From Lepas anatifera (Eukaryota > Arthropoda > Thecostraca > Lepadidae), in the NCBI GenBank assembly GCA_034440635.1, contig JAOTON010002271.1, positions 248,001-312,000 of the forward strand: a stretch of DNA of 64,000 nucleotides. The letters are read 5' to 3'. Position 1 is the stretch's first letter. Each line of letters begins with the position of its first letter. The notes under the pieces are model-generated. The model was given only the letters and a program-made list of their open reading frames with translations, searched no databases and was not told the origin of the DNA. Shown piece by piece: positions 55,631 through 64,000 of the stretch. Both the position numbers and the translations under genes were made by a program.

Positions 55631-58157
55631 TTAGGTTCACTGGTACCCAAGCAAGGTCCGTCACCAGGCACCCAGCCATAGACCGTCCAATGGTGCTAAG
55701 CCAAGGACCTCCAAATCGCATTCAACCAAATCGTATTCATCGTATTCAACCATATGGAACTTTCACGGGTGCCCAGAAAATTTACCAGAAATTTTTTATT
55801 TTTAACGTTTTCTCCCTTGATGAAAGTTTGCAAATCTCAATAATATTTCCCAAACCACTATAGGCCGTCTGTCAGCACAGGTTTGTCAGAACCAATCAGC
55901 GGGCAGCGTTGCGCCTACGTCACTGGACTGTAGCCTCTCCCCGGGAACTGGTCCTAGAGGTTTTATGGGCTGACGGCCTGCTGTTGTGCAGCTGGGAAAA
56001 CGAAACGGCACGACAGCAGCAGCCTACTATTTTGAGATTGGTAGACAAGTAATTTTCAATCGGTTAGCACATGCTAGAGACGTCTGTGGCGGTGATGTTT
56101 CTTTTCCGGAGGAGAGGTTAGAGGGCCTGCTGACAAAATTGTGCTGACAGGCTAAACAGGGCTTATGTCTGTCTAGACTAGAACAGAGACTCGCTCATCG
56201 CTAGCGGGTAGGATAGCGATGTCATGAACAGGGGGAGTGGAAGGACGACAGCTATGACGCCACAACGGAAGTGGGTCGCGGAGGGGCGGCCCCGCCCTTC
56301 TCTAGTCTAGCGCCACCGCTGTGCCTACGTTTTATGCTGCTGGCGTATGGTTGCCTGTGCTCCCTGGAATCCGAAGAATTGATATCATTGATTTTCCGGA
56401 AGCAAAGGTTACGGGTTGGTTTAAGAAACTATGTATGTGGGTTAAAAGCTATCTATACATGGCTTCTGAAATACCAAAACATGAATTTACATTGGACATC
56501 AAACGTCATATTTCCAACACGTGCAGGCCTGAAATTGATCGCTCTAAGGCCTACGACAGGAGTTAATGTCATTGCCAGACGACACAAGGTCGGCGCGACG
56601 GCCGGCCGTTGCGTAAGAGCAGGTACCGGAAAATCTATCAGCAGCCGCCGCCGGCAATTATCGTCTTCCAGGTGCTCGACGCGTACTTGTACAGTGGGGT
56701 AGCAGCTGTAGCCGGTCCGAGGGTGGCCCGACTGTGCACTGCCCCACCGCTCCCTGAGCCTGGCGTGCCGCCTGCCCACAGCTGGCTGCCCGGCCCACGC
56801 AGCTCCGGGAGCGCGCGGCACCTGCCCATCACCCCCTCCCCTCTCCTCTCCTCTCCCCTCGCAGAGAGCACACCGGGCCGACCTCCCTTCCTGGAGTTCC
56901 GGGCACAGGCTTAGGTACCGCAGTGTTTGGGGGACAGTGTCTGAGAATACCCCATCATCCTCCATCATAACCTTCGCCCCGGTAGTGGGTCTTTTATGGC
57001 CACTCCCAGATTTTACCAAGGTATCAGAAAACAGCAGCAGTCCGCGCCATCATGCTTCAAACAGCTGTTCCTTGATCGCGTTCGCATCCTTCTTCTGAAT
57101 TCCAAGCAAAGTTCATGTCAGTCAGGTCACGAGCCCAGGTAAAGCAAAAAGTTAAACAAAAGCACAGCTTCTACAAATTTCAGCCGAATGATCTGAGACT
57201 TGTGTGTTATGAGTGTACCCCAGATTACATTTACAAATGATGCCTGAATTTCAGTGCAGGCATATCGGATCAGCTCGAAACTATCAGTGTCATGAGTTCA
57301 GACATGGCCAATACCCGCGAGGTTCAAAACCTAAACATGTATGACCTGTAACCCCTGACAGGCCAGCTGAGGTCGAGTTAGCGATTTGTGATATTCAGCC
57401 AATAACTTACGGTTAGCTAAAGATAGTACTTCTGTCTCATCGTCATTGTATTTGTCTTATTGCAGCGAATCGATTATTATGCATCAAAGTCATACTACGC
57501 CGCCCCATCAACCTGGCGTCAGATCAACTATTACAATCAGACAACAGGGCCAAGAGCTATCGAGAGCCTTGCGAACGTTTTTAGAATGGTAGATTTTTTA
57601 CGCCCTAACCACAGCTTGCAAAATCTTAGATTTTCTTAAATTGAGTTTGGCCTAACCCAGCTTAAATAAAAACGGACGTGCAGATTTTAAGACTTTAAGG
57701 GAATTCAACACCCCTCCTGACAAAGATAGGAACAGTAAGGAGCCTCCGACTGTATCGTCGTTACTAAAAATAGTGTAACTCCCAATCAGGGGTTTCTTGT
57801 CTGAAAAACACGTTCTGTCGCTGTCTGCACGTCCGTGCCAAGTAAATGTGCTGTGAATTTTTATGTACATACCTACAGGCAAGTTTTGGTAGGCCTGTTG
57901 ATTATGTTCTTAAAATATTAAAAAACGCTCTCTTTCGATATAGCTGGTGTTTCTATATGTAATATGACACAAGCCAGTAAGTTATCAAGGCTGGAAAACG
58001 ATGGTGTGACATTAGCTCCGATTGCTGGACGTGTCTTGTTATCAATAATGAGCTCCCAATGTTGTTTGTGTGTCGGTTGGGTGTCACAGGCAGCTGCTGT
58101 TGTGTGTGGTCTGTGGTGTTTTTTGTAAGGTATCCCAGGCCGACTAATGGTCGGAGT
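55631..58157. other. No gene seen
   Basis: Unassigned. A GC-rich patch at 56590-56900 has overlapping frames on both strands that composition explains. Confidence 0.4.
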
Positions 58158-58222
58158 TCGTTATTACCCTGTGGTTACACAGTTTTTTTCGTTATTCCCC
58201 TGTGGTTACACTGTGTTTTATC
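58158..58222. repeat. Two-copy tandem duplication, about 33 bp
   Basis: ttcgttattaccctgtggtt followed by acacagttttt, then a near-copy ttcgttattcccctgtggtt followed by acactgtgttt. Confidence 0.75.
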
Positions 58223-61200
58223 TTGATGCATATCGCCCCCTTTGAACTCACCAAGTATGATAGTCAACATCACCGCCAATGCTGGTTAGGGCTGTGGGCT
58301 GATGCCATTTTATCAGAACGATTTCCCCCTCTCCCTCCTTAGTTGATGCAGTGGACAATGCTGAATCCGAAAAATATAGTCTTGTCCCAGATGGCAGCAA
58401 ACACCTTGTATTTATGTACATACATACCTTCTGAAGTTGGTCATGTCAAAACCGTTTTTCCTAACATGCCGAAGATGTAAAATAATGTTATATTCAGTCG
58501 TTAATGACCCCAGGGTAAACTGGGGCTTCACGACAATGATCAACGTGCTGCTTATGCACAGGGGGAAGGATTTCATTCCGTTTCAATATCTTCAAGGCAG
58601 AGGCATAGCCAGGAGTTGCTCCAGGAAGGTCAGATGCTCCGGAAAGAGGTAGCATCTCAGCTGGGGTTGGGGCAAAGAAAACACTGATCAACAGCCAAAC
58701 TGAGTCCAGTGCGTGGATATACGTACCCCATCAAGTTGATGGCGCCTATTTCGAATCCGAAATTTTTTCACCATCTGTGCACATTAAATTGTGAAATGTT
58801 CCTTTGCGTTTAAAAGTCAGTTTGGGGGCTATAAGTTACAGTTGATACAGCTTTCTGAACACACTAAGCCACCGAGTTCGAATTCATTCCATTGTGCTCC
58901 TGAGACTCGCAGCTTTTAAATGAGGCCAATCCATTAACGCGCGGTCAATGCATGATATCGCAAATCATGTCAAGCATGAAAAGATCCTGAGTTTTACTCA
59001 GTGTGGCGTTTGTTTACAACATTTGTTTTTTTCTGTCTATAATGCATTTTAATCGAGAGCTGAACCACGCATGCATATTTTTATTGAATTTGAAATCGTG
59101 CGATACTAATTTGAAATATTCCAATCATTGCCTAAAAAGGACGGCAAGAAATTAACACCTCCACAAATGGCAAACACCACATTAACACCACCCCTTTGGC
59201 AAAATCCTTTATCCGCCACTGCAGTGACGTGTTATCCACTTAATCCATAGATTCGTTAACTACAGGATTAGGAGGGGAGGCGCCAACAAACATCTCCAAA
59301 GGGGCTTGGCCACTGGGGTGAAAACAATGTATTTAGATCAATCAATCAAATATAAATCAAATCAAAGTTCAATCAAAGTTATCAATCAACCTACCTATCA
59401 AATAACCTATCAATCAAAGTTAACCAGGCGACCTATAGGACTGCCGAAACCTGGTCAAAGGAGGAAGAATAATCTCATAAAGTATCGTGTTACCAGTTTA
59501 GTACCACATCATTGTAATAATGAAGTACCATACCATTGTGGTACCCGAGAATCGAACACGAGTTCTTACCTAAATGTATTCTGGGTGGAATTTTGGTAGA
59601 CTGGAACGGTGGCGGTGATCACTGCCCCGTCGTGTGTTTGGAGGGCGTTTTCCGGTGCAGGCGAAACAATTTACCCTGAGGGCAGCTGCTTGCTGGAGGC
59701 GTTCAATGTCTTCCGAATTGTTGGCAAGGGTAGGAGACGCCGGTGCACGTTTGGAATATTTCTGGAAGCCTGCTTACAATTTTCTCTCGAGATAGGACGG
59801 AAAATATTGAACTTCAAAGTAATATTACACAATTGGATGTTTGTCATCACACGTGTTTTTTTGTTTTGTTTTTTGTTTTTTGTTTTTACGCGCGGCATCC
59901 TGACTCAAGTTCCGTATCTATGTATTGTTCGTGAACACTTCACCTCGTACTCCAGATACATGGGTCGGACAAATAATCATTTGGAGGGATTCCAGCCGTT
60001 GACACACTCCCGCCTCACAACGCTATTATTGAGTCCGTAGCATGATGCGATATTTCAGCTAGATGCGTAGTATCTACGTAACGTGTGACACAAAACCACG
60101 CTACGAAATAGGATTGTCGCTAAAACTGCCGCCAATATTCTCGGTAGGGTAGCGTGCGCTTCTCCGCACTTGTGACAGTCTGCGGCGTGACTCAGCAGAA
60201 CAGGAGGCGGGCGGGGCGATGGCGCAGCTCCAACCCAAGTCACCAGCAGCCGGCTCACGGAGGCCCCGTGCGGGGATGCGTCTCGTGCTGCCTCTCTCCC
60301 TCCACCCCCCCCACCCCACAGCCAGGCCATGAGTAGGACAGTGACTTCAGGACGCGTGAGATTTAGCAGCCCGGGTGGATGTCGGCACTGGCAGACCTAG
60401 GGAGGAGGCAAAAACGGCATTTGTCCCCCAAACCCAGGATTTTCGCCAATTTTCGTAAAAAAAATGTGTTTTTTTCAGGATCTTGGGCCCTATTCTCTTC
60501 TACTTCAAATCATGGGCCTGTATACGGCACTGGTAAGCAGTCAGCGTGCCAGTTATGAATTGGAGAAGCGTAAAACGTGGATAGTTCTGAGCCCAAAGGC
60601 TGCCGTATACAGTACCTTTTAACTTTAAATAACATAGGTGGTCATAATAACATAGGCAATAACATAGGCAGGTGGTCACAAGAAGGGAAAAGAAGAAATG
60701 CCTTCCTGCTGTGTTTCTGTCTACATAGTCTAGTATGCGGTGGGCAAATATAGCAACAAAAAAGGCGCCAGACAGTTTGAGTTGTACGTGATCCTATTCC
60801 CTACCTGACTCACATCACGTCCCAGGGAGCGTCCTAGCGGGATGGAGTCGCCTCGGGCCACTGGCCAGCGACCCCGCTGAACATGACCACCGACAGCGTG
60901 ACTGCAGAATTTGGTGCGGAGGCGTGGCCTGTCTAACCTGCTGGCGCCTAGCCCGGATTTTTTGTCGGCACCTGTTTCTTGCCTGGCCTCAGAGGCCATG
61001 TTTTGCCAACGACGCAGGGCCTTGGCGGGCCCCAAACCAGCGCCAGTCAGAACATTGCTACCAGAGTGCGATTTAGCACAGCGTATGAACTGTTAATTTG
61101 CCGCAACCGATGTTGCGATCTGGGTCTGACTATTCTTTTATAATGCACAAACCATGCATGGCATAAGTTTTTCTAGCGCTTACAACCATGCAGTCAAGCT

Positions 61201-62024
61201 GTCAAAACTGTCGCAATGTGCGTAATTTCCAGGAAATAAAGCATTTGCAGCTAGTTACATGTGTTTAGTAGCCCAAAACTGTTTCGTTCGTCCATAATTT
61301 TTCCGCAATACCCTTTGTTTAGCCATGCTAAAACAGTTATGATGATGGCTAGGTGTTTGATAAAATATGTAAGAAGTTACAAGAAAAATGTTGGAGCGCG
61401 GCGGTTGCGTGTCAGTCAGGGGAGTGGTGAAGCCACAGGGGAAGACGGGCCACCACTATTCCAACTGAAACACCTTTTTAGCATTATCGGGGGCGCCCTC
61501 CTGGCGACAATTTTGAATTTTTATTTGTCTTCCTTATTAAAGGTTCTTGTTTTAAACGTTTGATATAGCAGGTAAAAACCGTGCCTCGATTGCGAAGGGG
61601 GGTGGGCATTTAGTCGAACATGGGTTTGTGGATGGCGCCGGAGAGATGGCCAGCTATGGAGGAGGTCAAAAGACAGGATACATCTGTAAGGCTCATTAAC
61701 TACTTAAGCTAGGCCTCCGCCGCACACTTCTGTAATTTCACAATCGTTTAGTTGTCCATGCTGCGGCTTTCGGCACCCGACTTTGACCCCGGCGTAGACA
61801 GGGGGTGCCTCTAAGGACCTAAGGCACGTGCCCGCCCACTTTGCTACCCGTCGGGCCGAGCAAAACATGGCCTGGCTCCACGAATACATGGAAAGTCGCA
61901 CCCCTGCATCTGAGGATGACCAAGTTAATATTTTTGTATCGTTTTCAACCATCCCACTTTAATTTAAACCTTGTACCACCAGGGCGCGCCTTGAATGCAA
62001 TCGAAGTCATATACGAGGGCGAAC
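58223..62024. other. No gene seen; small repeat traces
   Basis: 58597-58620 is a hAT MITE end like that at 47593. 59330-59420 is a TCAA-rich simple-sequence stretch. At 59535-59575 (minus) a T-arm-like gtgttcgattctcggg suggests a SINE head. 60388-60490 matches the left part of the MITE at 29013. No host gene is supported. Confidence 0.4.
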
Positions 62025-62208
62025 CAGGGGCGTAGATTTCCAAAAATCATTGGGGTGCCCAAATTTGAAAGAATGACATAACATAAGTCCTGAAAATGAT
62101 AAACAGTAGCATTCAAAGGAATTTTTAACACTAACTCAACGTTTTAACACTAACTTACGTTGGAGTTGCCCGGGCACCCCCAAAGAGATATAGATCCACA
62201 CCCCTCTG
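62025..62208. mobile_element. hAT-type MITE, 184 bp
   Basis: Left end CAGGGGCGTAGATTTCC; right end TAGATCCACACCCCTCTG, reverse-complement similar. Inner blocks ttggggtgccc and gggcacccccaaag are also inverted. Flanking GGGCGAAC (62017-62024) and GGACGAAC (62209-62216) match at 7 of 8. Fragments of the same family are at 5300-5390 and 21220-21330. Confidence 0.75.
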
Positions 62209-62919
62209 GGACGAACTATCCCACACCAAACATTACGTATAAAATGTACATGCATTGATGCGGGTCACTCGACAAAGAAGCTACCCCACAAAACATATAT
62301 TCTGTCCAATCGGCTATTCCCTAGTAAATAGGAAATGCACATATACATACGAGTTCTTGCGATCACAAAAGTGAACAGCTAACCCCATTGCCGTCAGGCT
62401 CCTGTTCCAATCAGGGAAGAACTCTACGGAAGAACAGTCTACCCGTTCTATTAAAAAAATTAAAAGTGGGATCGATTCGTCTTACACTGAACTCGTTAAA
62501 ACAAAGTCAGAATATTGACAGTCGTGGGCAGGGGCGTGAAAAAATATAAGTTTTTAACCTTTGTGTTACATTCTCCATGCCTGTTGCTCCTGTTGCTCAA
62601 TTTTCACAAAGCTGGTGCCTCGGGCTGCGGCCTCGGCAGGTTCCGGTCCGGCAAAGGATAAGCCGCTGACAATGAATACGTTGGGCAGACAGTTCGTTTA
62701 ACGGGCGAGTCGTTTGAGCAGTATTATAGTTACGACAATTCAATGGCGGGGACCGTATTCTTATTTGTCTCATCACGACTCTTCACACTCATAAGTGCAG
62801 CCCCAAGTTCTGCTAGTTGAACATGGCTCTGCATACTGCACCATGTTTGCCCTCCGGTTATGTCATCCCCGAAATATACTCACATATAAATATTATTTTT
62901 GACTGCTATACTGCGCATG
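62209..62919. other. No gene seen
   Basis: Unassigned. Confidence 0.4.
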
Positions 62920-63300
62920 TGCAGTACCATGCGGTTATAATATGATGTAATATATTATTTACAGGTTATATCCTGCTCCTAATTGCAAAATTTCAGCCAA
63001 ATCTGGTTACCCATTTTTGTCTGGTTACCGAGATAGGCTTCATCACCATATGCATGTGCAGTGAGCTTTGTCGCGACCGGAAGTGAGCATACCATCATCA
63101 TTTATTTCAGCATGTTGGTTTGTCCTCTGTTGATGTTCTCGTCTGAAATGTCCTCAGGTATACAATTTATGTTTATAATTTTGCTGCACCTCTGCGGACA
63201 GTGCAGCTATAATTAGATATAAATTGTGATCTACAGGCAGTACCCTGCTGTTACCTGACAAAACTTCAGCCATATCGGAGCATTGGTAGCCGAGGTAGTA
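62920..63300. repeat. Diverged two-copy repeat
   Basis: 62940-63035 (tttacaggttatatcctgct, caaaatttcagccaaatc, ggttaccgagatag) and 63205-63300 (ctacaggcagtaccctgctg, caaaacttcagccatatc, ggtagccgaggtag) are clearly related, about 265 bp apart. Confidence 0.6.
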
Positions 63301-63369
63301 ATACAAATGTGAACGACATGCCACCTCACACCTATCTTACAATATTCAATAGTGGCTTACAATACAATG

Positions 63370-64000
63370 ACTTCATCAGCACAGCAACAAAACTCACCAC
63401 CAACAAAATTCACCGCCAACAAAACTCACCACCAACAAACTTCACCATCAACAAAACTCACCACCAACAAAACTCACCACCAACAAACTACTCACCACCA
63501 ACAAAACTCACCACCAACAAAACTCACCACCAACAAAACTCACCACCAACAAACTTCACCACCAACAAAACTCACCACCAACAAACTTCACCACCAACAA
63601 AACTCACCACCAACAAACTTCAACACCAACAAAACTCACCACCAACAAACTTCTCACCACCAACAAAACTCACCACCAACAAAACTCACCACCAACAAAC
63701 TTTACCACCAACAAAACTCACCACCAACAAAACTCACCACCAACAAAACTCACCACCAACAAACTTCACCACCAACAAAACTCACCACCAACAAACTTCA
63801 CCACCAACAAAACTCACCACCAACAAAACTCACCACCAACAAACTTCACCACCAACAAAACTCACCACCAACAAAACTCACCACCAACAAACTTCACCAC
63901 CAACAAAACTCACCACCAACAAAACTCACCACCAACAAACTTTACCACCAACAAAACTCACCACCAACAAAACTCACCACCAACAAACTTTACCACCAAC
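63370..64000. repeat. Minisatellite, 16-bp unit, continues past window end
   Basis: Units AAAACTCACCACCAAC and AAACTTCACCACCAAC alternate for at least 630 bp, with rare variants (aactactcacc, cttcaacacc, ctttaccacc). The array is cut by the window edge, so its full length is unknown. Confidence 0.95.

Noticed and set aside
56453..57019. 188-codon minus-strand ORF
   Set aside because: It lies in a GC-rich patch with open frames on both strands and no known motif.
63370..64000. Telomeric repeat at the window end
   Set aside because: The 16-bp CACCACCAAC-type unit does not resemble TTAGGG or TTAGG repeats.

Overview
This is a repeat-dominated, gene-poor stretch of an animal nuclear genome. Nothing in it looks bacterial. 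There are no long host ORFs, no ribosome-binding sites or operons, and most ORFs are short chance frames. What can be identified is eukaryotic mobile DNA: a Penelope-like element (PLE), a Ty3/gypsy LTR retrotransposon of the Mag/SURL type, LINE remnants, tRNA-derived SINEs, hAT-type MITEs, a pogo-like transposase remnant, and many minisatellites and (AT)n tracts. The mixture fits an invertebrate, most likely marine, but the species cannot be read from this window and that placement is an inference.

Layout. 1-5.4 kb: a dispersed repeat (family B), a LINE 3' end, and three pieces of an AGGTCA-rich repeat (family A), one split by a complete tRNA-derived SINE with a 15-bp target-site duplication. 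5.4-12 kb: a perfect hairpin, minisatellites, paired copies of family D, two SINEs and a LINE reverse-transcriptase fragment. 12.1-21.2 kb: the richest segment. It holds a family C copy, an (AT)n tract, and two PLE copies fused head to head. The left PLE copy is interrupted by a 4.7-kb gypsy element with two 182-bp LTRs and a CTTGC duplication, and the gypsy itself carries an (AT)33 tract in its integrase coding region. 21.2-26.4 kb: family B in inverted orientation, a hAT MITE, and a 2.9-kb array of 19- and 27-bp units with a higher-order period near 440 bp. 26.4-43 kb: scattered SINE and hAT copies, a frame-preserving 36-bp VNTR, a third long family A copy, a 50-bp minisatellite and family C copy 2. 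43-50.5 kb: hAT MITEs (one with a perfect 8-bp duplication), a pogo-type zinc-finger remnant, two more minisatellites, and one weak candidate for the last exons of a host gene. 50.5-64 kb: mostly unassigned sequence with (AG)n/(AT)n tracts, another SINE, a hAT MITE and a 16-bp minisatellite that runs off the window end.

The elements record a layered history rather than a pathway: family A took a SINE insertion, the PLE pair took a gypsy insertion, and the gypsy gained a microsatellite. All retroelement coding regions carry stops or frameshifts and look inactive. No host gene is called with confidence.
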